Shown here piece after piece: positions 32,373-41,374 of a stretch of 64,000 nucleotides of DNA. Where the stretch lies: positions 1-64,000 of the forward strand of contig CAZKXX010000003.1 in assembly GCA_964556705.1 (NCBI GenBank). Reading direction: 5' to 3'. Under the pieces are notes generated by a model. That model ran no database searches and was not told where the DNA came from. It saw only the letters and a list, made by a program, of their open reading frames with translations. This stretch comes from CAZKXX01 sp964556705. Its GTDB lineage: Bacteria; Acidobacteriota; Terriglobia; UBA7540. The translations under genes were made by a program, and so were the position numbers. Numbering within the stretch: position 1 is the stretch's first letter; each line of letters begins with the position of its first letter.

Positions 32373-33731
32373 CTAAATCTCGATCGAGTGCTCGAAGAGC
32401 GTCGCGGGCAGGTTGATTCCCGAGACCCTCAGCTTCTCAGCGAACTTGGGCCGGATGCCCGTGGCGAAGAAGCGGCCCAGCACCCTCCCGTTCGGGCCGA
32501 TTCCGCGTTTCTCGAACAGGAAGATGTCCTGCATGCTCACCACATCCTCATCCATGCCGGCGATTTCGGTCAGGTGGGTGACGCGGCGCGTCCCGTCGCT
32601 CATGCGCGACACCTGAACGATGATGGCGACGGCGGAAGCAATCTGCTGGCGAATCGCCTTTTCCGGCAGGTTGAGGTTGGCCATCAGCGCCATGGTCTCG
32701 AGACGCGCGATGGCGTCTCGGGGACTATTGGCGTGAATGGTGGTCAGCGAGCCGTCGTGGCCGGTGTTCATGGCCTGGAGCATGTCGAGCGCTTCCTCGC
32801 CGCGCACCTCACCCACGATGATGCGGTCGGGCCGCATGCGCAGGCTGTTGATAACGAGCTGCCGCTGACGGACGGCCCCCTTGCCCTCCACGTTCGGCGG
32901 ACGGCACTCGAGCCTCACCACGTGTTCCTGCTTCATCTGCAATTCCGCCGAGTCCTCGATGGTGACGATGCGCTCCCTGTCGGAGATGTAGCTGGAAAGG
33001 ATGTTCAACAAGGTGGTTTTACCGGCGCCCGTGCCGCCCGAGACGATGATGTTGAGGCGCGCCTTCACCGCCCCCTTCAGCAGCTCGAGCATCTGCGGGG
33101 TCATGGTCCGGTTGGCGAGCAGGTCGTCGGCTTCGAGCGGGATGTGGCCGAAACGGCGGATGGAGAGCGAGGGCCCGTCCACGGCCAGCGGCGGGATGAT
33201 GACGTTGACGCGCGAGCCGTCCATCAGGCGCGCGTCCACCATCGGCGAGGACTCGTCCACGCGCCGCCCCACCGCCGAAACGATTTTGTCAATGATGTGC
33301 ATCAGGTGCCCGTCATCTTTGAACATCACGTTCGTCCGTTCCAGCATGCCGGCGCGCTCGACGTACACGTGCTTGTACGTGTTGACGAGGATGTCGCTGA
33401 TGGTGGGGTCTTGCAGCAGCGGCTCGAGCGGGCCGAGGCCGAAGACCTCGTCCAGAACTTCGCGCGCCAGCCGTTCGCGCTCGACGCTGGAGAGCGGCGT
33501 GTTCGAGGCGGCCACCAGGTCCTGAATGACGGCAAAGATCTGGGAGCGGGCGCGGCCGTCCCGCATATCCATGAGCCTTTCGAGGTCCACCCGGGTCAAC
33601 AGGTCGCGGTGGATGGTTGTCTTCAGCTCCTGGTACGCCTTCGGGGTCAACGAAGCGGCTTTACGCTCTAAACCCGACCGCGCGGCGGCGGACTGACCCA
33701 GGATCGTCGAACTGCGGCTGGCTTCTCCCAT
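32373..33731 (-). CDS. cpaF: CpaF/TadA pilus assembly ATPase
   Basis: 452 aa. GspE/PulE-superfamily ATPase with Walker A SGGTGAGKTTLLNIL, an Asp box (IVTIEDSAELQM), Walker B-type RIIVGEVRGEEALDML and His box TGHDGSLTTIHANSP. The helical N-domain includes LEPLLQDPTISDILVNTY. It powers Flp pilus polymerisation and, in some bacteria, retraction. Length is usual for the family. It lies between cpaE and tadB with gaps of 19-34 nt. Confidence 0.95.
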   Translation of the reverse strand: MGEASRSSTILGQSAAARSGLERKAASLTPKAYQELKTTIHRDLLTRVDLERLMDMRDGRARSQIFAVIQDLVAASNTPLSSVERERLAREVLDEVFGLGPLEPLLQDPTISDILVNTYKHVYVERAGMLERTNVMFKDDGHLMHIIDKIVSAVGRRVDESSPMVDARLMDGSRVNVIIPPLAVDGPSLSIRRFGHIPLEADDLLANRTMTPQMLELLKGAVKARLNIIVSGGTGAGKTTLLNILSSYISDRERIVTIEDSAELQMKQEHVVRLECRPPNVEGKGAVRQRQLVINSLRMRPDRIIVGEVRGEEALDMLQAMNTGHDGSLTTIHANSPRDAIARLETMALMANLNLPEKAIRQQIASAVAIIVQVSRMSDGTRRVTHLTEIAGMDEDVVSMQDIFLFEKRGIGPNGRVLGRFFATGIRPKFAEKLRVSGINLPATLFEHSIEI

Positions 33732-33765
33732 AAAGCCTCCCTTTCAACTTCCCCGCACGATTCTC

Positions 33766-34977
33766 TCAGCGCCCGAGAAAACCGAACATTCCTTTTCCTT
33801 CCTTCTTCTTCGGCGGCTGGGGGGCCAGAGCCCGGCCCGCCAGGGTCTCCGCCCACTCATTGATGGCGCGCAGAAACTCCGACCGCGATTCGAGAAGAAG
33901 GGGCTTGCCGAGATTGACCGATTTGATAACCTCCCCGTACTGGTTGGGAATCCGGCGATACACCGCCTTGCGGATGGCCTTTTCCACTTGCGCGTCGCTG
34001 ATCGGAGCGTTCCGGGCATGGCGGTTGATGATCACCCAGGCGTGCTCAGGGGGAAAATCGACCCGGGCGAGGTATTCGAGCAGACGCGCGGCGTTGCGCA
34101 GGGCCGGGATCTCCGGCGTGGCGATGATGGAGATGCGATCCGCCCGGCCCATGACGGCGAGGTTGTGCTCGGTCATCGCCGGCGGGCAGTCCACGATCAC
34201 AAATTCGTACTGCGACCGGAGAAAGTCCATCGTCCGCTCGATGGCCTCCGCGGGCGTGTGACGCGGCAGGTCGAGCGCCTCCGGGGCGGGCAACAGATCC
34301 AGTCCGCTCGAATGCCGGGTCAGGAATCCCTGGAGCAGGTCGGCATCCAGACGGTGCGTGTTCTCCACCAGGTCGTAGAAGTTGTACTGATGCTTGGTGA
34401 GCGAGAGGAAGACCGAGGCGTCACCGAGGTCGGGATGCAGGTCCACGAGCAGCGTCTTGCGGGCGTAGCGCTGGGCGAGGAGCGCGGCGAGGTGGACGGC
34501 CAGCGTGGTGACGCCGGTGCCGCCCTTGGCTCCCACCAGGACGAGGATCTGGCCCGTCACCTGTTCGCGCTTATCCTTCTTCCGCCCGCCCACGCGGGCC
34601 AGGGCCTCGATCAATTGATCCCGGTCCAGCGGCTTGATGACGTACTCGCCGCAGCCCGAACGCATGGCGCGAATGATGAGGTCGGGCTGGGTCTGGGAAG
34701 AGATGGCGAAGACCGCGGCCTCGGGGACGACGGCACGGAGCTGCTCGGCGGTGCGGCTGGCCTTTTCGCGATCCAGGTCGAAGTCCACGAGGCAAACGTC
34801 CGGCTGGAGGTCTTTCACCCGGTCGAGGAAAATCGAGTCGCCCTCCTCCGCCAGGTAGTAGCGCAGTTCGCTGGTCAGTTGCACGAGTTGCGTCGAGTCG
34901 ATAAACCCCTTGAGCTGATTCAAGGACTCGGGGTCGAGACAAATCGTAACGACCGAAAGTGAATCCCGCGTTCTCAT
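33766..34977 (-). CDS. cpaE: CpaE/TadZ, pseudo-receiver plus MinD-like ATPase
   Basis: 403 aa. Residues of about 1-120 are a receiver-like domain (DVCLVDFDLDREK, VFAISSQTQPDL, VIKPLDRDQLIEAL); the rest is a ParA/MinD-type domain with Walker A-like GAKGGTGVTT in the deviant KGG form, DLHPDLGDASVFL and YEFVIVDCPPAM. TadZ proteins place the pilus machine at the cell pole. The start at 34977 (MRTRDSLSVVTICLD) is preferred; the frame is open for 19 more codons. It lies after the secretin gene with a 53-nt gap. Confidence 0.9.
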   Translation of the reverse strand: MRTRDSLSVVTICLDPESLNQLKGFIDSTQLVQLTSELRYYLAEEGDSIFLDRVKDLQPDVCLVDFDLDREKASRTAEQLRAVVPEAAVFAISSQTQPDLIIRAMRSGCGEYVIKPLDRDQLIEALARVGGRKKDKREQVTGQILVLVGAKGGTGVTTLAVHLAALLAQRYARKTLLVDLHPDLGDASVFLSLTKHQYNFYDLVENTHRLDADLLQGFLTRHSSGLDLLPAPEALDLPRHTPAEAIERTMDFLRSQYEFVIVDCPPAMTEHNLAVMGRADRISIIATPEIPALRNAARLLEYLARVDFPPEHAWVIINRHARNAPISDAQVEKAIRKAVYRRIPNQYGEVIKSVNLGKPLLLESRSEFLRAINEWAETLAGRALAPQPPKKKEGKGMFGFLGR

Positions 34978-35030
34978 CTGGGCTCTCTCGAAACCGCCGG
35001 CCGGTCCTTCGACTTGGCCGTCCCGCGCTC

Positions 35031-36497
35031 TCAAGGCGTCGTGGGCGCGGGCGGCTCGGCCTCTTGGCGAGTTCGGCCTTCGCCGGGCGCAATCCCCTTG
35101 TCAAACCTCTCCGTGTCGAGGTTCTCGATTACGGTTTTCGGTTCTTCGGGCAGCTTGTCGGGCGCCCGCACCGGGTCCACGATGCGGGGCGTAACCAGGA
35201 CCATGAGTTCGGCGCGCGAACGGCTGATGTTTTTCGACCGGAACAGGTGGCCGAGAATCGGAATGTCGCCGATGCCCCGAATCTTCGAGAGCAGAGCCTG
35301 CGTCCGCTGGTCGATCAGCCCGGCGATTCCGAAAGTCTGTCCGTCACGCAGCTCGATTTCCGTCTCCGCGCGGCGCGTGGAGACAGCCGGAACGACGAAG
35401 CCAGAGATCGTCAGGGCGTTGGTAAAATCCAGCGTGCTGACCTCGGGCGCTACCTGAAGCCGGATGACGTCGTCCTTCTGGATGTATCCGGTGAACTCCA
35501 GGCGGACGCCGAAGGGACGGAACTGGATGGTGACGGCAGTGAAATTCGTACCTCCCTGGACCACCGGGAAGGGAAATTCGCCGCCCGCCAGGAACTGCGC
35601 GGGCTTGCCGTTCATCGCGAGCAGGTTGGGCTCCGCGAGGATCTGGAGAATGTTCTTTTGCTGAAGGGAGCGAATCGTCGCGCCGAGGTTCAGGTCCGGC
35701 CGGAAGAGGAAAATATTCAGCAAGTCCGTAATTGAAACCGCAGTCTCGGACCCCGTCAGCGGGGCCCCGATGACGCCCGAAATTTCGGTTTGCCCGCCCG
35801 CTCCGCCCGTCGGGGGCCCGAATTGCTGCGTCGAAAGGGTTCCCGGAGTGTTCAGCGTTCCCGTGCTGAACAGGTTGAATCCGAACTGGTCCAGCTTGGT
35901 CCGGTCCACTTCCGCGAACTTGACTTCCAGAAGGATCTGTCGCTCGTGAGGCGGGTCGGCGACGGACATCGAATTCAGCACGGTTTTGGAAACCGAGGTA
36001 GCCATTTTCATCACGGCTTCCATCACTGCCGGGTTGGAAACGGCGCCGGAGATGATCAGGCGGTCGCCGTCGGCCTGCACCATGATGGGCTCGTCGGGGA
36101 AGGCGAGCTGGATGCCGTCCCGCAGCGCCGCCGTGTCCAAATCCACCATCACGTCGAGCATTCGTGAGCGCCCCGCTTCGTCCCAGAGAATCAAGCTGCT
36201 CGTTCCCACATTGCGGCCCGTCACCACGACCTGCGACGGAGTCGTGGTAATGGCCTCGACGGTGTTGGGATTGCTGACCAGCACGCGTCGCAGGCGGCTT
36301 TCCAGATTGATGACCAGGCTCTTTCCGACCAGGACGTGGAGCGTCTGCGTCTCGACGGCGGTTTCCTGGCCGAAGCCCGCTTCCGCTCCCCCGAGGAGAG
36401 TCGCCGCAGCCAGGATCCATAAAGCTCGAAGACCGAAAGGGCGGGGTCGAGGCGCGTCGCCCGCCCCGAGGAGCCATCTACTCGAACGTCGCCTCAC
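35031..36497 (-). CDS. cpaC: CpaC/RcpA outer-membrane secretin of the Tad pilus
   Basis: About 488 aa. After a long basic leader, a signal peptide (ALWILAAATLLGGAEAGFGQ) leads to the pilus N-domain (VGKSLVINLESRLRRVLVSNP, then GTSSLILWDEAGR), a BON-like segment (LISGAVSNPAVMEAVMKMA) and the secretin core, ending FGIAGLIDQRTQALLSKIRG and LMVLVTPRIVDPV. A C-terminal Pro-rich tail follows. It forms the outer-membrane channel for the pilus. GTG at 36497 has GGAG 8-9 nt upstream; an ATG at 36512 is also open; either overlaps the end of cpaB. Confidence 0.92.
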   Translation of the reverse strand: MRRRSSRWLLGAGDAPRPRPFGLRALWILAAATLLGGAEAGFGQETAVETQTLHVLVGKSLVINLESRLRRVLVSNPNTVEAITTTPSQVVVTGRNVGTSSLILWDEAGRSRMLDVMVDLDTAALRDGIQLAFPDEPIMVQADGDRLIISGAVSNPAVMEAVMKMATSVSKTVLNSMSVADPPHERQILLEVKFAEVDRTKLDQFGFNLFSTGTLNTPGTLSTQQFGPPTGGAGGQTEISGVIGAPLTGSETAVSITDLLNIFLFRPDLNLGATIRSLQQKNILQILAEPNLLAMNGKPAQFLAGGEFPFPVVQGGTNFTAVTIQFRPFGVRLEFTGYIQKDDVIRLQVAPEVSTLDFTNALTISGFVVPAVSTRRAETEIELRDGQTFGIAGLIDQRTQALLSKIRGIGDIPILGHLFRSKNISRSRAELMVLVTPRIVDPVRAPDKLPEEPKTVIENLDTERFDKGIAPGEGRTRQEAEPPAPTTP

Positions 36498-37311
36498 TGC
36501 GTTTGTCTCCATGGATAACTTCGACCGTGTAGAATTGCGGCGGCGGCGGCGCCGGCTTGCTGGTGGCGACGGCCGACCGGGGCCTTCGGACGGGCTCGGG
36601 CTCGGTTTTCTTGATACCCCCCGTCAGTTCGGCGAGCGTGACCGGACTCGTTTCCGGCGTCTCCTTGTCCGCGCCGCTGCGCAGGACAAACTGGATGGTT
36701 GCCTGAGAGCTCGCCAGCGTCAGTTTCTGTGCGTCTTCCGGAGACAGCAGCAGCGTGACGACCGTCACCGTCTCCGGCTTCCCCTGCGGGTCAGGCTGAA
36801 TCTTCTGCCCCGCGGAGAGAACTTCCACATCCTGCAAAATCGTCTGCGTGACAGGAGAATCCATTCCCAAGGGGCGGAACGTGGCCAGAACGTCCACGCG
36901 CGAGCCGGGATACATGAAACCCGCCACGCCCACCACTTCATTCGAACGCACGGCCGTGGCGCGCATCCCCGGCGGAATCTTCGCCGTCAGCCCGATGCCC
37001 GACCCGGGTACTGCCAGGTTACGCTCGATCACGGGCTCTTTTTCGCCCAAAGGATATATCGGCGAACGGCCGACCACCTCTTCGACCTTTGTGAACGATC
37101 CCGCCAATGGGACCGTCGCCGGCCAGTCGATGGTCGTCAGGTCCTCAGCCTTGAGGATCGCCCCCGGGTCCACCGCCCGAACCGTGGCGACCACTTTAAC
37201 CGTCTGAGGCTTAGTCTCCTGACCGCTGAGACGGGTATAAAGGAAGTACGTAGCTCCTCCAGAAACCACCAAGGCCATCGCCAGAGCGATTAATACGCGT
37301 CGAGTTTCCAT
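36478..37311 (-). CDS. cpaB: CpaB/RcpC pilus assembly protein
   Basis: 277 aa. An N-terminal helix (VLIALAMALVVSGGATYFLYT) is followed by the SAF/RcpC domain (KAEDLTTIDWPATVPLAGSF, GEKEPVIERNLAVPGSGIGL, PPGMRATAVRSNEVVGVAGF, GSRVDVLATF). A Pro-rich tail ends it. It links the inner-membrane machine to the secretin. It starts 3 nt after the cpaA stop, and its end overlaps the start of cpaC, so the three are coupled. Confidence 0.92.
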   Translation of the reverse strand: METRRVLIALAMALVVSGGATYFLYTRLSGQETKPQTVKVVATVRAVDPGAILKAEDLTTIDWPATVPLAGSFTKVEEVVGRSPIYPLGEKEPVIERNLAVPGSGIGLTAKIPPGMRATAVRSNEVVGVAGFMYPGSRVDVLATFRPLGMDSPVTQTILQDVEVLSAGQKIQPDPQGKPETVTVVTLLLSPEDAQKLTLASSQATIQFVLRSGADKETPETSPVTLAELTGGIKKTEPEPVRRPRSAVATSKPAPPPPQFYTVEVIHGDKRSEATFE

Positions 37312-37314
37312 AAT

Positions 37315-37842
37315 TCAGCCCCTCCACAATATCATCGCCAGAGCATAAGTCGTACCAAGGGCGATCGGGACGCCGTACGGAAGACGGACTGCCTTGGGGT
37401 CCGAGAGGTTGATGTCGGGATGAGGCCGCAGTCCGAAAATCGCATGGAAATGAAGCAACGAGCCTAAGTTTCGCAGGGTGCTTCCGGCGCGGTGATGATA
37501 CAGCATGAAGGCAACCGCCATCAAGCCTCCCGTGAGGGCCGTGGCGATGAGGATGACCACGATTTGCTGGAACCCCGCCCAGCTTCCGATCGCCCCCATC
37601 AGCTTCACGTCGCCGCCGCCCATGCCACGGACAAGGAAGAGCAAGAAGAAAATCCCTCCGCCCGTCAGCAGACCGAGAAGGCCGTCCAGAAGACCGTGCC
37701 AGCCGGCCAGGCCCAAGCGCAGGGCCAAGCCGGCCAGAACAGCCGTGTAGGTGAGACGATTGGGAATCCGTCGCGTGCGAACGTCGCACACTGCCGCTCC
37801 GCAGGCGACCGCCGCCGCGACACCTGTAAAATAGAACTCCAC
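37315..37842 (-). CDS. cpaA: CpaA/TadV prepilin peptidase
   Basis: About 175 aa, six membrane helices. The two catalytic Asp are present: CDVRTRRIPN near residue 20 and GMGGGDVKLMGAIG (GxGD motif). It cleaves the Flp prepilin and pseudopilin leaders. It lacks the methylase domain, like other TadV enzymes. The GTG at 37842 gives a clean first helix; a TTG at 37857 is possible. It follows flp by about 90 nt that include a hairpin. Confidence 0.9.
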   Translation of the reverse strand: MEFYFTGVAAAVACGAAVCDVRTRRIPNRLTYTAVLAGLALRLGLAGWHGLLDGLLGLLTGGGIFFLLFLVRGMGGGDVKLMGAIGSWAGFQQIVVILIATALTGGLMAVAFMLYHHRAGSTLRNLGSLLHFHAIFGLRPHPDINLSDPKAVRLPYGVPIALGTTYALAMILWRG

Positions 37843-37871
37843 CGTTCTCGTCCCCAAAGAGCGCTGCGGTC

Positions 37872-37890
37872 GCCTGCCTCAGCGGCAGGC
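37872..37890. repeat. Palindromic repeat between flp and cpaA
   Basis: GCCTGCC and GGCAGGC arms with loop TCAGC. The arms are shared with a 20-bp palindrome inserted twice in the TonB-like gene at 51565 and 52378. After the pilin gene it could limit read-through so that pilin is made in excess over the machine. Confidence 0.5.
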
Positions 37891-37930
37891 CGGATTTCCC
37901 CAAACCGATCGGTCGAGTCCGTCCGACGTG

Positions 37931-38128
37931 CTAGGAGACGTACTGGGCGAGCTTGTTTCCGATGGCCTCGAACGCGTTGTTGATGGCATTGGCCACCGTG
38001 CCCATGCCGACAACCGCCGCGAGCGCGATCAGAGCAGCGATCAACGCGTATTCGATCAAGTCCTGGCCCGATTCCTCCTCGTGCAGAGCAAGAACCGCAT
38101 TCTTCATCGTCGCAAACAAATTCTCCAT
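37931..38128 (-). CDS. flp: Flp-type major pilin
   Basis: 65 aa. The Flp processing site is clear: ...EEESG followed by QDLIEYALIAALIALAAV, so CpaA should cut after Gly to leave a mature pilin of about 45 aa that starts with the hydrophobic assembly helix and has the Glu-Tyr pair. The start at 38128 has GGAGGA upstream. Single copy here. A promoter region with both sigma54-type and sigma70-type boxes lies about 90-120 nt upstream. Confidence 0.93.
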   Translation of the reverse strand: MENLFATMKNAVLALHEEESGQDLIEYALIAALIALAAVVGMGTVANAINNAFEAIGNKLAQYVS

Positions 38129-38214
38129 GTGTTCCTCCGCCTTTCTTTGCAAGTCTCCCCGTCGCGGCAACGCCGCGAGGCGCGCGGGGTCTGAATTTCC
38201 TCGGCCGAAGATCA

Positions 38215-38248
38215 TGCAGAATCTTAGCCAAATCCAGAGTGGAGTCAA
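38215..38248 (-). promoter_or_regulatory. Sigma54-type promoter, overlapping a sigma70-type one, for flp
   Basis: On the minus strand TGGCTAAGATTCTGCA (38230-38215) has GG and GC exactly 10 nt apart and matches the -24/-12 consensus at most positions. Overlapping it are TTGACT (38248-38243) and TAAGAT (38226-38221) at 16-nt spacing, a sigma70-type pair. They lie 87-120 nt before the flp start. A sigma54 activator gene lies at 46.1-47.5 kb. Apart from this, 38129-38377 holds no gene. Confidence 0.5.
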
Positions 38249-38377
38249 GGGATTTTTTAATCTTTTGTATTTAGAGGCTTAGAGGTGTTAGCAGACTACA
38301 AAAGGCCTCAGTCTGTCCACAATCGTGCACATTCAGTGTGTCCTGACCGTTCCCACTCGGATACGCCGTGCGGGCAT

Positions 38378-40129
38378 TCAGAAGAGTGGATTAGGGCCAG
38401 TTTTCGAAGCGCCAGAGTGCATTTCTAGCTCGAAGCCAGTGCCTTTCGGGCATTCAGACCCTATTCTTGACATGGCGAAATATCGCCAATGCTCCGCCGC
38501 CAGCGGACGGCATAGTCTGTAATTCGCCAGGAGAAAGTCGCGGACGGGGTCCGAGGCCATCACTTCCTGGGGGGTAGCAGGCCAGCTCCGCGGAATAGTC
38601 TCAAAGTTGAACGAGGGGGCGTACATGACAAATGCCGGCGGGTGATTGGTGAGGTCCTGTAGCACCTCAGACATCTGCTCCCGGGTGTGCATTCCGAGTT
38701 GGACGTATTCGTGCCGCGTGGGGTTCTGGGTCGCTGAAAAGAAGTAATAAATAGGCTGGTAGGGATAGACATAAACGCGGTCCCCGGGGTGGGTGTGGCG
38801 GAGCAGATAGGAGAGGACTTCATCCGGGAACGCCACGCGGATCGTTCCTCGACGAGTCTCCAACCTGTGCTTGGCACGGATTGGACCGCCGATATAGAAA
38901 CTCAGCCCGAAGCTGGTAAAGAAAACGAGAAACACGGTTGCGAGCAAAGGGGCAATGCGCGGAAGCAGCCAGGAGGAGAGTCCCCGCACCCCGACCACCC
39001 ATCCGAGCACCAGGAAAAGTGGCGGGCCGAGGTAAACGAGGTGGTCGAATTCCGGCCGGCCGGTTGAAATGGCGGAAAGCGTGAGTCCCAGGACCACGCT
39101 GCTGACCAAAACGAAGTAGGGCGAAGCGGCAGTCGCGCTCGATTCGACGCCTCTTCCCAATCGCCGGAGGTGGACGGTAAGGTAAAGCGCGGCGAGGAAC
39201 GGCAACACCGGCACGACGAAGCACGGAAGAGTGAAGAGAACATTCAGCAGGCGCTCAAACCAGGGGCCGCTTCCGTAGATTTTCTCCCAGCCTTCCATGG
39301 CCACATTGATGTAGCCGTAGGGGAGGCGATTGGCCTCCGAGTAATGCCTCAGAGGCCAGAGCCAGCCGGAAAAGGCGGCGCCCAAACTTCCCCGGGCAGC
39401 GAAATAACCGAAAGTCCCGATGACAGGCCACGCGAGACCCGTCAACAGTGCTCCTGCCTGAGCCGTACGGAATTGAATACGCCCAAGGCCTCGCCACGCG
39501 ACGAGCGCCAATCCCAGCGCCAAGCCGAGGAGCAGCCCCGCGCCCTTGGACTGCTCAAACAGCGCCGTCAGCGCGGTAAAGGTCCCAAGGCCGAAGGCCA
39601 GCGCCGGCGCGCGGCGTTCGAGCCACAGCACAGCGAAGTAGAGAGCCAGTGAGGCCGTGACCGCGCTGTCCCAGTTATGGAGCACAAAAGCGCGATGCGG
39701 AATTCCGACAGTCAGGAACAGCCACGCGGTCAGGGCCGAAACGGGCCGCGAGCAGACCCTCCGAGCTAGGAGATAAGTGAGAGCGGAGAAGACGCCACCG
39801 TAAACCGGCAGGAGCGTTCCGGCGACAACATAGGAGGGCCCGAAGACTTTGAACAACAAAGCCAGCAGGTAAAACGAACCCGGCGTGTAGAAAGCGAAGA
39901 AGTCGCGATAGAGGACCTGTCCTTCCAGAATGCGGATTGCGCCCTGGAGCGCGATGCCCTCGTCTGGAAACAGGGCGGAATAATTCCGAAAGGGCCAGAG
40001 GACGGCCACCGAAGCTGAAGCGAGCAGGACGGCCAGAGCCAGGTCGCGGGGGCATCGCTCCGGAAAAAACAGCCCTGACTCAGCGTCTCGTTCCTCGCGT
40101 CCGGTTCGGCCTGGGGTAGAGGGCGTCAA
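38378..40129 (-). CDS. GT39/ArnT-like glycosyltransferase, polytopic
   Basis: 583 aa, about eleven membrane helices. The first periplasmic loop has the acidic pair of GT-C enzymes (FPDEGIALQGA, then ILEGQVLYRDFFAFYTPG), and later loops carry RPEFDHLVYLGPPLFLVLGW. A soluble C-terminal part (about 430-583) follows. It would move a sugar from a polyprenyl-phosphate donor to a protein or lipid on the outer face. It is the last of the five-gene run of envelope sugar genes, 39 nt after the FkbM gene. Confidence 0.75.
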   Translation of the reverse strand: MTPSTPGRTGREERDAESGLFFPERCPRDLALAVLLASASVAVLWPFRNYSALFPDEGIALQGAIRILEGQVLYRDFFAFYTPGSFYLLALLFKVFGPSYVVAGTLLPVYGGVFSALTYLLARRVCSRPVSALTAWLFLTVGIPHRAFVLHNWDSAVTASLALYFAVLWLERRAPALAFGLGTFTALTALFEQSKGAGLLLGLALGLALVAWRGLGRIQFRTAQAGALLTGLAWPVIGTFGYFAARGSLGAAFSGWLWPLRHYSEANRLPYGYINVAMEGWEKIYGSGPWFERLLNVLFTLPCFVVPVLPFLAALYLTVHLRRLGRGVESSATAASPYFVLVSSVVLGLTLSAISTGRPEFDHLVYLGPPLFLVLGWVVGVRGLSSWLLPRIAPLLATVFLVFFTSFGLSFYIGGPIRAKHRLETRRGTIRVAFPDEVLSYLLRHTHPGDRVYVYPYQPIYYFFSATQNPTRHEYVQLGMHTREQMSEVLQDLTNHPPAFVMYAPSFNFETIPRSWPATPQEVMASDPVRDFLLANYRLCRPLAAEHWRYFAMSRIGSECPKGTGFELEMHSGASKTGPNPLF

Positions 40130-40168
40130 GGGCGTGTCTTCGCACCGAGTGGCGACAGGGGGCAGCCG

Positions 40169-41260
40169 CTATTCGAAAAAGAGCACTTTGGGAATCATGC
40201 CGCTTTCCGCTCGTTCCATATCCTTGGCGTGAATCCTGTACCCTGGCTCGATGTTTTTGACCACCGACGGAATCGCGGTCGGGTCGTCCTCGACATGATA
40301 CGTGCAGAGGACCATCCGTGGCCGGAAGCTTTGGAGCGTTTGCTTCGCCCCGCGCAGGGCCAGGCGCTCCGAGCCTTCGATGTCCATCTTGATGAAATCC
40401 ACGCGCTTCAGGCCCAGATCCTCGACCAGGGTATCGAGGGGAAGCACGGGGACTTCGACGGAGGAAGTCCTTTCACCCCTGTCTTCGAAAAAGTTGCTGC
40501 GAGCGGAATTCTCGTCGGAGGCGAAGAAGGTCAGAATCTCTGGCTCGTGCCACAGGCCCGCCTTGACGATCCGTACGCGACCGCTTGCGATTTCCGCCGC
40601 CAAGTTTGCCTCCAGACAGGCGAGGTTCGTCGGATCGGGCTCGACGGCCACCACCAGCCCCGCGCCCTCGCGGAGCGCGAAGGCGGTGAAGACGCCGACG
40701 TGAGCCCCGCCGTCAATCACCGTATCACCCGGCCGGACGCGCACCGAATCGCTGGTGTAGACCTCCTGCGTGGTTACTTCCCACGTCAGCCAGTGCATGA
40801 GCTCGCCGCCCGGCTCCGGGATCCAGAACTTTCCGAGTGGCGTCTGGTAAAGCTCCAGGGTCCGGCCGTTCGTGCGCTTCTGCTCGAGCAGGCGGACGGA
40901 ATCGAGAGTTGCCTCACCGGGATGCCGGACCTGTGCGCAGGGCGCGAGCGCCGCTCGCCGGGCTCGCTCCCAACTGAGATACGGGAAGTCCCCCGCAAAC
41001 TTCCCGTAAATGATCGCTCCTCTCCACCACGCCGAGCAGCCAACCTTGTCAAAACTCGACCAGAACGCCGCCGCAACCACCATGACCCCGGCAAGGATCC
41101 AGGCTTTTCCTTCGCGGCTCGACCACAGGAGGCCGAGGGCCGCTACGACAAGGATCAACGCCGGTGTGTCAAAAAGCGAGAAAACCCACCCGGCGATGCC
41201 CGCGAGCAGGGTCACTGCCAACGCCACTTGTCTACGGCGAACCTCAGTGAGGAATGGCAC
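40169..41260 (-). CDS. FkbM-family methyltransferase with membrane anchor
   Basis: 363 aa. Two N-terminal helices (about 10-75) are followed by the FkbM methyltransferase: PGDTVIDGGAHVGVFTAFAL (motif I), VVAVEPDPTNLACLEANL, VDFIKMDIEGSERLALRGA and a closing ...PRMVLCTYHVEDDP. FkbM enzymes O-methylate sugars or polyketides. The membrane anchor is less common and would keep it beside the neighbouring glycosyltransferases, so a methylated surface glycan is a likely product. Confidence 0.85.
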   Translation of the reverse strand: MPFLTEVRRRQVALAVTLLAGIAGWVFSLFDTPALILVVAALGLLWSSREGKAWILAGVMVVAAAFWSSFDKVGCSAWWRGAIIYGKFAGDFPYLSWERARRAALAPCAQVRHPGEATLDSVRLLEQKRTNGRTLELYQTPLGKFWIPEPGGELMHWLTWEVTTQEVYTSDSVRVRPGDTVIDGGAHVGVFTAFALREGAGLVVAVEPDPTNLACLEANLAAEIASGRVRIVKAGLWHEPEILTFFASDENSARSNFFEDRGERTSSVEVPVLPLDTLVEDLGLKRVDFIKMDIEGSERLALRGAKQTLQSFRPRMVLCTYHVEDDPTAIPSVVKNIEPGYRIHAKDMERAESGMIPKVLFFE

Positions 41261-41374
41261 AGCGAGCTCCTTTTATCTTCGCAGGGGCAACCCGGCCTCT
41301 GCATCGGAGAAGCGCAAAGCTGAATTATCGCAGATGCTGCAAAGAAATGCGTTCGTGCATGGGCAGCCTGCCGG